A DNA stretch of 5,775 nt. Source: Verrucomicrobiota bacterium (lineage in GTDB: Bacteria > Verrucomicrobiota > Verrucomicrobiia > Opitutales > UBA2995). The first letter of the stretch is position 1; each line of letters opens with the position of its first letter. The position numbers and the translations under genes are program-made. This document shows positions 1-5,775 of the stretch, in pieces. The stretch covers positions 1 through 5,775 of the forward strand of contig JAPUIL010000378.1 of the NCBI GenBank assembly GCA_027297085.1, in the 5' to 3' direction. Under the pieces are notes generated by a model. It saw only the letters and a program-made list of their open reading frames with translations. It did not search any database and was not told where the DNA came from.

Positions 1-2
1 TT

Positions 3-1499
3 TGGGGAATAGCCATCCGCCAACTAAGCTTGGAATGGACTGTAAACCCTCTTTACCAATATGGGTGGTGGGTCATCCCGTTAGCTGCGTATCTTTTCTT
101 TGAGCGAATCCCCGACGCACCTCAAGCATCCATTCAGTCTAAGGAATCAAACCTTCTGGGACTTTTGGTAGTCTTCATCCTGCTCTACCTGCCGTTTCGC
201 ATAATACAAGAAGCAAACTTTGATTGGATTCTTTTGAATTGGATCGTCGCTTCATTTGCAGTCGTATTTACTTTATATTTGATTCAACAAGCGGGCGGGA
301 AAAGTTGGTTATTGCATTTTGCTTTCCCTATTCTGTTTGTCTTAACTTCTGTCCCCTGGCCTGTCGGATTTGAGAACCTGATTCTCCAAAACTTAATGCG
401 TGTTAACGCATCTATAACGGCCTACGTGCTCTCCTTAGGATCCTTGGAAGCGTTTGCTCGAGGAAACATAATCGAAGTAGGTGGGCAGTTAATTGGTGTC
501 GAAGAAGCATGCAGCGGTATACGTTCTCTACAAACCTCCCTAATGATGTCTCTTTTTCTGGGCGAGTTTTACCGCATAAAGCCCTGGAACCGCCTTTGGC
601 TGCTGCTGTTGAGTTTCTTTTCGTCCTTCGTGTTTAATTCGAGTCGAACAGTGGTTCTCGTATATGTAGGAGCTACAGAGGGGCTGGAGGCCCTGAATAG
701 CTGGCACGACCCACTAGGTTATGCTGTACTGGGTATAAGCCTGATCGGGCTTTGGGGTACGGCCTACTGGTTTTACCTTGGGCAAAAAACCGAACAAATT
801 CGCCTCCAATCAATTCAGGCATGGGTCACTCAAATTCGTGTACCGAAGGTGATTAAAATAGCTACTATATCCATCGTTGCGACAATTGCCGCAGGTGAAC
901 TAACGACAGAGGCGTGGTATCGAAGTAGAGAGAAAAACCTAATCGATTCCACGCCGTTCACAATCCAATTTCCTGAGTCCGCCAAATATTACCAAGAAGA
1001 CGAGTTTTCTGACATTACAAAAACGATCTTAAAATTCAATAATGGCAAGGGAGCTTCCTGGGAGGGAACTAGGGGAGACTTCTGGCGTATGTATTTACTG
1101 GAATGGGACCCCAAACGAGTATCCAAGAAACTGGTGTCGGCACACACACCGGAAGTATGCTATCCAGCTGCTGGTTTTAACATGGAATCCTATCTAGGAA
1201 ATGAAATGATTACAACCAACGGCGTGTCTATTAATTTCAGAACCTATCTTTTCCGGCACGAAGATAAATACTTCTACGTATTCCATGGAGTGTGGGAGGA
1301 GAAAGTATCCTATGTAGACCTACAAATGGAGACAGAACCTTTATCACGTCGACAACGTATTAAGACTGTAACTGAGGGAAAACGTAATTTGGGCCAAAAG
1401 ATTCTGGGAGTTTCTATCATTGGTCCAAAAACTCTCGAGGAAGCGAAATCGAAGTTAATCGAGGCGCTATCCAGTATAATCATTCCGTCCGATGCCTAA
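3..1499 (+). CDS. Exosortase with fused EpsI-like C-terminal domain (5'-partial)
   Basis: Polytopic inner-membrane cysteine protease/transpeptidase of the exosortase/archaeosortase family, which cleaves PEP-CTERM-type sorting tails on exported proteins. Residue numbers count from the TTG at position 30. The catalytic triad is visible: Cys161 in EACSGIR, Arg206 in NSSRT and His226 in SWHDPLG. About eight hydrophobic helices span roughly residues 9-250, another lies near 274-291, and a soluble EpsI-like (DUF3485) domain follows from about 292 to 489 with HTPEVCYPAAGF at 372-383. The TTG at 30 is unlikely to be the true start. The frame stays open to the window edge, and the residues before it (WGIAIRQLS) lead straight into the family's N-terminal EWTVNPLYQYGW segment. 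The gene therefore begins outside the window. The stop overlaps the TPR gene by 8 bp, indicating translational coupling. The family call is secure; the exosortase subtype is not resolved. Confidence 0.93.
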   Translation, partial: WGIAIRQLSLEWTVNPLYQYGWWVIPLAAYLFFERIPDAPQASIQSKESNLLGLLVVFILLYLPFRIIQEANFDWILLNWIVASFAVVFTLYLIQQAGGKSWLLHFAFPILFVLTSVPWPVGFENLILQNLMRVNASITAYVLSLGSLEAFARGNIIEVGGQLIGVEEACSGIRSLQTSLMMSLFLGEFYRIKPWNRLWLLLLSFFSSFVFNSSRTVVLVYVGATEGLEALNSWHDPLGYAVLGISLIGLWGTAYWFYLGQKTEQIRLQSIQAWVTQIRVPKVIKIATISIVATIAAGELTTEAWYRSREKNLIDSTPFTIQFPESAKYYQEDEFSDITKTILKFNNGKGASWEGTRGDFWRMYLLEWDPKRVSKKLVSAHTPEVCYPAAGFNMESYLGNEMITTNGVSINFRTYLFRHEDKYFYVFHGVWEEKVSYVDLQMETEPLSRRQRIKTVTEGKRNLGQKILGVSIIGPKTLEEAKSKLIEALSSIIIPSDA

Positions 1500-3213
1500 T
1501 ATAAAAAAAATCGTATTCCACCCTGCCGTCCTCATTCCTTCTCTGCTCATTCTCTTTTTAGGAGCAGCAGCCCTCACCAAGATCTTTATTTGGCCAGTGG
1601 TTAAAAAATACCAGGCCCAAATTTTAAGGGAAGAAGCCGCTGCATTGTTAGAGCAAGGAAATTACTCGAACGCATTTATCGAAATCCGCAAAGCCCTATT
1701 TAAGGACTCCCAGGACCTGGAGTCCTATAAAATCGGCCTAGCAGCTGCCGAGAATTCACAAGAGCACTACCATTACATTCCAAGCTTTCTACAAGAGTTG
1801 ATGAAGATGGAACCGGAAAACCCGGACCACTTTTATAAGTTCATATTATTTGCGCTGAGGACCCAAAGCCTTGATATGGCAAGAGATGCTTTTTCAAAGT
1901 ACCCGGTGTCGAAAAAACAAAGCGAAAGATACCATCAAATCGGGTATAGTCTCGGTCTGGGAACAAAGGACTTGGAACTAGCTGATTTCCATTTGGAAAA
2001 ACTTTTGAAGATGCGCCCAGACGATGACAAATTGTTGTACACGCTTTCTTCACTCCGGCTTCGAGTTTCCAAGGATGAGGATAAAATCTCAGATGCAAAA
2101 GAAGCACTTACGAATCTCGCAGCAGCTGAGAGCAGCCGGTTACCTGCCCTACGCGTCCTCCTGGCTCACTCACTGGTCGAACAAGATGCTGAGAAAATAG
2201 TTGAATATATTGAAGAGTTTGGCGAGATCGGCTCCCTGGGAACACGAGATAGATTACTTATCCTTCAGGCTCAGAAAACCATTGATCCAGAAAATTTTAG
2301 AGAACACATTGATCAATTCTTGGATCAAGAAATCCAGGACCCGTTAGAGGTGACCGTGGCACTTGATTTTTTAATAAAGAACGAACTTTTGGATCGGGCA
2401 AGTTCCTGGGCAGAATCGCTAAGTGAAGACGTTAAAAAACAAGAAGACGTTAAAAGAAAAATTTCCCAGATCTATTACCTTACTGAGAACTGGGGTAATT
2501 TAAGGGAAAACATTCTGGATGAAAATTGGGCCCAACATGAATTCGGCCGGTACCTGTTACTAGCCCTAACAAGCAAGATACAAAGCGATCCTCTGGCATT
2601 TAGGAAATATTGGCAGCAATGCTTGATTGAAATCGGAAGTAATCGGAAATACTTGAAATCCTTATTTCAAACGACAGCAAGTTGGGGTTGGGAGAAGGAA
2701 AGCATAGAAGTGCTTGAAAAGAGTTTTCATGAAGAACCTACCGATGACGAAATCTTCAATGTGCTGGCTAACCACTTCATGAGCATAGGCGAAACTTCCC
2801 GCGCACTAGAAATTTTAGGTCGCAGGGTGGAATACGTGCCAGATGACCTGAGCAGTAAGAACAATTTCGCACTGCTTTCAATTTTGACCGACAAAAACCA
2901 CACCACGGCATTCACATACGCTAGGGAAAATTTTGAGTCCGATAATGAAAATCCATACTTTGTAACAACTTGGGCTTTCGCCTTACAAAAATTGGATAGG
3001 CTACAAGAAGCAGCTAAAATGATTGAATGGTTGCCGGAAGTAGAAAGAAACGATCCTCGACGTGCCGTTTACATGGCAAAAATTTTCTTTGAACTCGGCA
3101 ACCATGACCGGGCCAGAGAATTTCTGGAAAGAGTTGCCGAGACTCCCCTATTTGCGGAGGAGAAAAATCTCCTAATGTCTATGCAAAAGACTCTTCAGCA
3201 GGCAGACAAGTAG
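1492..3213 (+). CDS. Membrane-anchored TPR-repeat protein, exosortase-linked
   Basis: A 573-residue protein with one N-terminal hydrophobic segment (about residues 12-36), preceded by KK and followed by KKYQ. It is probably an uncleaved anchor with a helical domain on the periplasmic side. Helical-repeat units of TPR type are recognisable at about 44-77, where LLEQGNYSNAFIEIRKAL is a near-canonical repeat. Others lie at about 161-180, 420-452 and 485-556, the last ending in FELGNHDRAREFLERV. The middle (about 200-400) is more divergent but keeps paired amphipathic helices. No enzymatic motif and no lipobox are seen. The start overlaps the exosortase stop by 8 bp, so the two genes are co-transcribed. 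TPR proteins, such as the PrsT type in proteobacterial PEP-CTERM/EPS loci, often accompany exosortases, so a scaffold or assembly role is inferred from context. The exact partner is unknown. Confidence 0.85.
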   Translation: MPNIKKIVFHPAVLIPSLLILFLGAAALTKIFIWPVVKKYQAQILREEAAALLEQGNYSNAFIEIRKALFKDSQDLESYKIGLAAAENSQEHYHYIPSFLQELMKMEPENPDHFYKFILFALRTQSLDMARDAFSKYPVSKKQSERYHQIGYSLGLGTKDLELADFHLEKLLKMRPDDDKLLYTLSSLRLRVSKDEDKISDAKEALTNLAAAESSRLPALRVLLAHSLVEQDAEKIVEYIEEFGEIGSLGTRDRLLILQAQKTIDPENFREHIDQFLDQEIQDPLEVTVALDFLIKNELLDRASSWAESLSEDVKKQEDVKRKISQIYYLTENWGNLRENILDENWAQHEFGRYLLLALTSKIQSDPLAFRKYWQQCLIEIGSNRKYLKSLFQTTASWGWEKESIEVLEKSFHEEPTDDEIFNVLANHFMSIGETSRALEILGRRVEYVPDDLSSKNNFALLSILTDKNHTTAFTYARENFESDNENPYFVTTWAFALQKLDRLQEAAKMIEWLPEVERNDPRRAVYMAKIFFELGNHDRAREFLERVAETPLFAEEKNLLMSMQKTLQQADK

Positions 3214-3230
3214 ACGGACTATCATTCATA

Positions 3231-3258
3231 GGGGAATCCCCGATAAGGCTGTCGGGGA
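3231..3258. promoter_or_regulatory. Inverted/direct repeat, probable operator upstream of the small sorted-protein gene
   Basis: GGGGAATCCCC (3231-3241) is a perfect 5-1-5 inverted repeat. It overlaps a second perfect inverted repeat, TCCCCGA (3237-3243) with TCGGGGA (3252-3258), separated by 8 bp. GGGGAAT also occurs twice in direct orientation, 23 bp apart (3231 and 3254), about two helical turns. No T-run follows, so this is unlikely to be the terminator of the preceding TPR gene. Similar C-run/G-run repeats sit in front of the kinase gene and at the right end of the window. A regulator-binding site is inferred, possibly for the LuxR-type regulator encoded downstream. Confidence 0.5.
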
Positions 3259-3285
3259 ATAAAAGTCCAAGGTATAGGAGCCTGC

Positions 3286-3325
3286 CCTGATTGTTAAAAA
3301 TCGGCCAAACTGATACTCTTAACAC
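3286..3325 (+). promoter_or_regulatory. Predicted promoter of the small sorted-protein gene
   Basis: TTGTTA (3291-3296) and TACTCT (3314-3319) are separated by 17 bp and keep the key sigma70-type positions (TTG; TA...T). The block CCTGATTG (3286-3293) overlaps the -35 and recurs at 5755-5762. TTAACAC (3319-3325) overlaps the end of the -10 and recurs before the kinase gene. Transcription would start near 3326, leaving a leader of about 40 nt. No -24/-12 sigma-54 element is visible. The hexamers are imperfect, so activator dependence is plausible. Confidence 0.4.
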
Positions 3326-3366
3326 GTCATTGGAATAGAGGCCAGCAACTTCAACTAAAGCGTGTT

Positions 3367-3570
3367 ATGAAAAAAATTATTACTTCTGTATCAGTATTGG
3401 CAGCTACAACGGTAGTAGCCACAGCTAAAATTAGCGGACTATCAAATAATATTGTATTGGGTGTTAAACAACTCGGACTACTTGCTTCGGACCCTTCTAC
3501 GCTTGGAGTTATCGGCGCGTTCGCGCTAATCAGCATAATTGGAGCTCGCCATATTAACGTTAGAAGTTAG
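3367..3570 (+). CDS. Small secreted protein with PEP-CTERM-like tail; candidate exosortase substrate
   Basis: A 67-residue protein. Residues 1-20 form a Sec signal peptide: MKK, a hydrophobic core, then ATA with likely cleavage after Ala20. Residues 21-41 are a short, mildly amphipathic segment. The tail resembles a PEP-CTERM sorting signal: DPST at 42-45 where EPST is typical, a hydrophobic helix at about 46-58, and a basic end with Arg61, His62 and Arg66. After removal of the signal peptide and tail only about 20-24 residues would remain, far less than most PEP-CTERM proteins. The gene stands alone, with its own predicted promoter upstream and a strong terminator downstream, 153 bp after an exosortase operon. 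The start is the ATG at 3367; a weak AAAG lies just upstream. It is not matched to a named family. The alternative is a small two-helix membrane protein unrelated to sorting. Confidence 0.75.
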   Translation: MKKIITSVSVLAATTVVATAKISGLSNNIVLGVKQLGLLASDPSTLGVIGAFALISIIGARHINVRS

Positions 3571-3591
3571 CATCCTAACATTTATATTTTC

Positions 3592-3621
3592 AAAAAGACC
3601 CGCTGATTGTGGGTCTTTTTT
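3592..3621 (+). terminator. Rho-independent terminator after the small sorted-protein gene
   Basis: AAAAAGACCC (3592-3601) pairs perfectly with GGGTCTTTTT (3611-3620) across a 9-nt loop, and the right arm runs into a T-tract. It begins 21 bp after the stop codon at 3568-3570. The A-tract on the left arm could also terminate transcription from the other direction. It separates the small gene's transcript from the kinase-regulator unit. Confidence 0.92.
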
Positions 3622-3646
3622 GATGTACGAATTGCTGAACTATAAT
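3618..3646 (+). promoter_or_regulatory. Possible secondary promoter (TATAAT) just after the terminator
   Basis: A perfect TATAAT at 3641-3646 has TTTTGA (3618-3623) 17 bp upstream or TTGATG (3620-3625) 15 bp upstream. Both -35 candidates are weak and fall in the terminator T-tract. If active, it would give the kinase transcript a leader of about 250 nt or produce a short untranslated RNA. Chance occurrence in AT-rich DNA is equally possible. Confidence 0.25.
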
Positions 3647-3778
3647 CATCGATGAATTCACCCCAGCATCCAAAATTTGTTAAAAAACAAGACGCTCCCT
3701 CAAAACGATAGTCAGGAAAGACCTACTAATTCAAACAAACGCCAAAACATAAGGGTTTTCAGTCATTTATTGTGAGAA

Positions 3779-3800
3779 TCCCTAGGTTTCCCTTAGGGAA
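3779..3800. promoter_or_regulatory. Repeat-rich operator-like site upstream of the kinase gene
   Basis: TCCCTA (3779-3784) and TAGGGA (3794-3799) form an inverted repeat. TTCCCT-T-AGGGAA (3788-3800) is a tight perfect inverted repeat nested within it. TCCCT also occurs twice in direct orientation 10 bp apart (3779 and 3789), one helical turn. The site starts 128 bp before the kinase ATG, against 130 bp for the similar site before the small sorted-protein gene. Autoregulation by the cognate LuxR-type regulator is an inference. Confidence 0.45.
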
Positions 3801-3826
3801 TTTCCATATGGACATTTGGTATTTTT

Positions 3827-3868
3827 CCTGTAGTTTGTGGTCACATTATTTTCTGTTTAACACAGAAA
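3827..3868 (+). promoter_or_regulatory. Predicted promoter of the kinase-regulator operon
   Basis: TTGTGG (3835-3840) and TAACAC (3858-3863) are spaced 17 bp apart, both imperfect hexamers. CCTG (3827-3830) and TTAACAC (3857-3863) lie 80 and 50 bp before the ATG, matching 81 and 48 bp before the small gene. A perfect 7-bp inverted repeat, TTTCTGT (3850-3856) and ACAGAAA (3862-3868) with a 5-nt spacer, overlaps the -10 and could be a second operator. A transcription start near 3870 is predicted. Confidence 0.35.
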
Positions 3869-3906
3869 TGACGCAACTACGACTCTCGGAAGCAAAGAAT
3901 TAGAAT

Positions 3907-4914
3907 ATGCCGATCCAGGAAATACCCTTGGAATTAGACCGCCTTCTTCAGAAGGGCGGCTTGGTATATTGGCAAGCGAGCGAAAATAGGAGATCCGTTT
4001 CCCTTCTATCTCCCTGGGCACATAATATCTTAGGAGAAATGGCCGATACACTCTCCGCCGAAGATGATTGGTTCCAATTCATCCATCCGGACGACCGGGA
4101 AAAGGTTGCCCAATCAGTAGAAGGCAGCGACAGTGAGAGCGTTTATCAAGTGGATTACAGGTGGGCCGATTCAGAAGATTCCTATATTTGGCTCAGGGAA
4201 CTGGGGAGAAGAAAATCTCAAAATACAGGAGAATTTGAGGGATTAATCTACACGATAAAGGAGCAAAAGGAGTTAGAGCATACCGCCCTTAATATCTCAG
4301 AAAGGGAAAAACGTAAATTAGGCAGGGAACTTCATGACGATCTTTGCCAACAATTGGCAGGAATGCTCTTTTTCACCAATAATTTGGTCTACCAGATCAA
4401 AACTGGAAAAGATCCAGATACGCTCATTGAAGCAACCACTGAGATCAAAAAGCAGTTACAATTAAGCATAGAAAAAACCCGGTGCTTATCACACGGCCTA
4501 AATCCGGTTAGTCTGGACCGGAAAACATTTCAGGAATGTCTCATTGAATTGATTCAACAGTCTCAAACTTTATACTCAATCAATTGCCCATTTCAAATGG
4601 GCTCTGATCTGACAATTAAAAATCAGGATCTCGCAACCCACCTATTTAGAATAACCCAGGAGTCCATCAACAATGCAGTGCGTCACGGCAATGCAGATAC
4701 CATAAGTATTACTTTACAAAAGGAAGAGGATTTTGGTATTTTGACTATTGGAGACAACGGATCGGGCTTCAAAGCGGACCCTCAAGACACAGATGGAATG
4801 GGCTTACACAATATTAGAAGTAGAGCACGAATGATTAATGCAACCATCGAAATCGGTAACAACGACCTGGGTGGCGTTTCGGTTAAATGCAAATTTACTC
4901 TTCAAAACAAATGA
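3907..4914 (+). CDS. Soluble PAS / HisKA_3 sensor histidine kinase (NarX/DegS class)
   Basis: A 335-residue histidine kinase that should autophosphorylate and pass phosphate to the response regulator encoded next. Residues 1-125 form a PAS domain of PAS_3 type, with FIHPDDREKV at 58-67 and YIWLRELGRR at 93-102. The HisKA_3 dimerisation domain (about 130-200) carries the phosphoacceptor His143 in RELHDDLCQQ. The ATPase domain (about 240-333) has the N-box QESINNAVRHG (251-261), the G1 box GDNGSGF (282-288) and the G2 box GMGLHNIRSRA (297-307). All expected catalytic motifs are intact. There is no membrane segment or signal peptide, so the protein is cytosolic and would sense an internal cue through the PAS domain. 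No ligand-binding residues can be assigned. The start is fixed by an in-frame TAG at 3901-3903 just upstream of the ATG. It is co-transcribed with the regulator, 3 bp downstream. Confidence 0.94.
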   Translation: MPIQEIPLELDRLLQKGGLVYWQASENRRSVSLLSPWAHNILGEMADTLSAEDDWFQFIHPDDREKVAQSVEGSDSESVYQVDYRWADSEDSYIWLRELGRRKSQNTGEFEGLIYTIKEQKELEHTALNISEREKRKLGRELHDDLCQQLAGMLFFTNNLVYQIKTGKDPDTLIEATTEIKKQLQLSIEKTRCLSHGLNPVSLDRKTFQECLIELIQQSQTLYSINCPFQMGSDLTIKNQDLATHLFRITQESINNAVRHGNADTISITLQKEEDFGILTIGDNGSGFKADPQDTDGMGLHNIRSRARMINATIEIGNNDLGGVSVKCKFTLQNK

Positions 4915-4917
4915 ACA

Positions 4918-5604
4918 ATGGCCACTCCGTCACAACCTAAAGGACGTATGATAAATATCTTCTTAGTAGATGATCATCCCTTAATCCGCAAAGGACTGTC
5001 TCAGCTTTTAAGTCAGGAAGAAGACATGCAAATCTGCGGTGAAGCAGAAGACGTTCCGTCTGCCCTTAAAGGCATTCCTCAGACTGGCCCGGACCTTATA
5101 ATTGCCGACATTTCCCTACGCGGGAATAATGGATTGGAGCTTATTAAAAATATAAAGGCGCTATACCCCCATGTGAAAGTCTTAGTATTTTCTATGCACG
5201 ACGAGGTGGTATATGCCCAACGTGCGTTAAGAGCCGGAGCTCGAGCATATGTGATGAAAATGGAGGACGCCGATAAAATTAAGGCTGCAATTCGCCGCAT
5301 CATGGAAGGCGATATTTATGTTAGCCAGAGAGTTTCCGACCAACTGCTTCATCAGATTGTTAATGGAACCGCATCTAGCAATCAATCACCTGTAGATCGA
5401 TTGAGCGACCGGGAACTGGAGGTTGTACAATCGATAGGAAACGGCCTTTCTACACGGGAAATTGCGGGTTCACTCAATGTTTCCGTAAAGACAATTGAGT
5501 CGCATCGCGCCCATATCAAAGAGAAATTGAACCTGAAGAATGCAACAGAATTGGTGCAATTTTCAGTACAGTGGGTCGAACATGAAAACAGCAAGATGCA
5601 TTAG
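4918..5604 (+). CDS. NarL/FixJ-family response regulator (REC + LuxR-type HTH)
   Basis: A 228-residue DNA-binding response regulator, partner of the adjacent kinase. In the receiver domain (about residues 11-132) the acidic pair is Asp18-Asp19 (VDDHP), the phosphoacceptor is Asp64 (IIADISL), the conserved Ser/Thr is Ser92 (FSMHDE) and the conserved Lys is Lys114. After a linker, a LuxR-type helix-turn-helix spans 162-219: LSDRELEVVQSIGNG, then REIAGSLNVSVKTIESHRAHIKEKL across the recognition helix. Two starts are possible. The ATG at 4918 sits 3 bp after the kinase stop and has no visible ribosome binding site. The ATG at 4948 (MINIFLVDDHP) fits the family N-terminus better and has TAAAGGA at 4938-4944, though the spacing is short. 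The longer form is listed; the first ten residues are doubtful. Targets are unknown; the C/G-run repeats in this window are candidates. Confidence 0.94.
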   Translation: MATPSQPKGRMINIFLVDDHPLIRKGLSQLLSQEEDMQICGEAEDVPSALKGIPQTGPDLIIADISLRGNNGLELIKNIKALYPHVKVLVFSMHDEVVYAQRALRAGARAYVMKMEDADKIKAAIRRIMEGDIYVSQRVSDQLLHQIVNGTASSNQSPVDRLSDRELEVVQSIGNGLSTREIAGSLNVSVKTIESHRAHIKEKLNLKNATELVQFSVQWVEHENSKMH

Positions 5605-5694
5605 TGAAGGCCTGGCTTCCCCCGTATCCGAGGTACCGAGTTCAAAAGGCCTGGGATTGCACTTTTCAAGACCAAAATCACAGTGCTGAATTGC

Positions 5695-5765
5695 CATAAG
5701 GGTTTACCCCTAGAGAACTTGGGGACTTTCATGCAATTCCTTAACGGGGCCTAGCCTGATTGAAA
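5695..5765 (+). promoter_or_regulatory. Operator/promoter-like block for a gene beyond the right edge
   Basis: GGGT-TT-ACCC (5700-5709) and CCCCTAG...CTTGGGG (5707-5724, one mismatch, 4-bp spacer) mirror the overlapping repeats before the small sorted-protein gene. The 17-mer at 5746-5762 matches 3277-3293 at 14 of 17 positions and ends in the identical CCTGATTG. The distance from the CCCC run to CCTG is 48 bp at both places. TTGAAA (5760-5765) is a reasonable -35 hexamer. By analogy, the next gene should start about 80 bp after 5755, outside the window. No terminator is recognised between the regulator stop and this block. Confidence 0.45.
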
Positions 5766-5775
5766 CGACCCTAGT

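Larger units (their letters stand above)
3571..3906. other. 336-bp intergenic region between the small protein and the kinase gene
   Basis: The region holds the rho-independent terminator of the small gene, a low-confidence TATAAT element, a repeat-rich operator-like site and a predicted promoter for the kinase gene. CATAAGGGTTT (3748-3758) recurs exactly at 5695-5705. A 19-codon frame at 3652-3711 lacks a ribosome binding site and is not called. The stretch from about 3650 to 3745 shows nothing further that can be interpreted. Confidence 0.6.

Noticed and set aside
3237..3258. Hairpin TCCCCGA/TCGGGGA as terminator of the TPR gene
   Set aside because: It is followed by AATAAAAG rather than a T-run, and similar repeats lie in front of other genes at fixed distance, which fits an operator better.
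3214..3366. Sigma-54 (-24/-12) promoter upstream of the candidate exosortase substrate, as in proteobacterial PEP-CTERM genes
   Set aside because: No TGGCA-N-TGC element with correct spacing is present; sigma70-like hexamers fit better.
3351..3536. Antisense frame opposite the small sorted-protein gene
   Set aside because: It is a shadow of the + strand gene, which has a signal peptide, sorting-like tail and terminator.
3652..3711. 19-codon ORF after the TATAAT element
   Set aside because: No ribosome binding site, no recognisable features, and chance frames of this length are common.
5607..5654. Direct repeat AAGGCCTGG (5607-5615 and 5646-5654) after the regulator gene as a terminator or att site
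   Set aside because: The words are short and internally palindromic (AGGCCT), no T-tract follows, and no integrase or tRNA is nearby.
1..5775. CRISPR array, tRNA/rRNA genes or insertion sequences
   Set aside because: No regularly spaced repeats, no tRNA-like cloverleaf signature, and no transposase-like product or terminal inverted repeats were seen.

Overview
The window reads as a piece of a Gram-negative genome with an exosortase protein-sorting locus. It is probably from a marine or aquatic Verrucomicrobiota (Opitutae-like) bacterium. That placement is an inference from the exosortase/EpsI fusion, the moderate GC content and the weak ribosome binding sites; no marker gene is present. All five genes lie on the + strand and density is high.

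Layout. Positions 3-1499 encode an exosortase with a fused EpsI-like C-terminal domain. Its reading frame is open to the left edge, so the 5' end is missing. Its stop codon overlaps the start of a membrane-anchored TPR protein (1492-3213), so the two form an operon. A 153-bp regulatory gap follows, then a 67-codon gene (3367-3570). Its product is almost only a signal peptide, a ~21-residue middle and a degenerate PEP-CTERM-like tail (DPST, hydrophobic helix, basic end). It is the best candidate here for an exosortase substrate, and a strong rho-independent terminator follows it. A 336-bp gap with no convincing gene leads to a soluble PAS/HisKA_3 histidine kinase (3907-4914) and, 3 bp later, a NarL/FixJ-type response regulator (4918-5604). 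The last 171 bp are non-coding regulatory sequence.

How it may fit together. The exosortase would process the small secreted protein at the inner membrane. The TPR protein may be a periplasm-facing scaffold or assembly partner. The two-component pair would control expression.

The main unlisted signal is in the non-coding DNA. Upstream of the small gene and upstream of the kinase, a C/G-run inverted repeat starts 130 and 128 bp before the ATG, a CCTG block 81 and 80 bp before it, and a TTAACAC block 48 and 50 bp before it. The right edge of the window carries a third copy of the first two blocks with the same C-run to CCTG spacing. This suggests a shared regulator, perhaps the LuxR-type regulator encoded here, and a further member of the same regulon starting just beyond the window.
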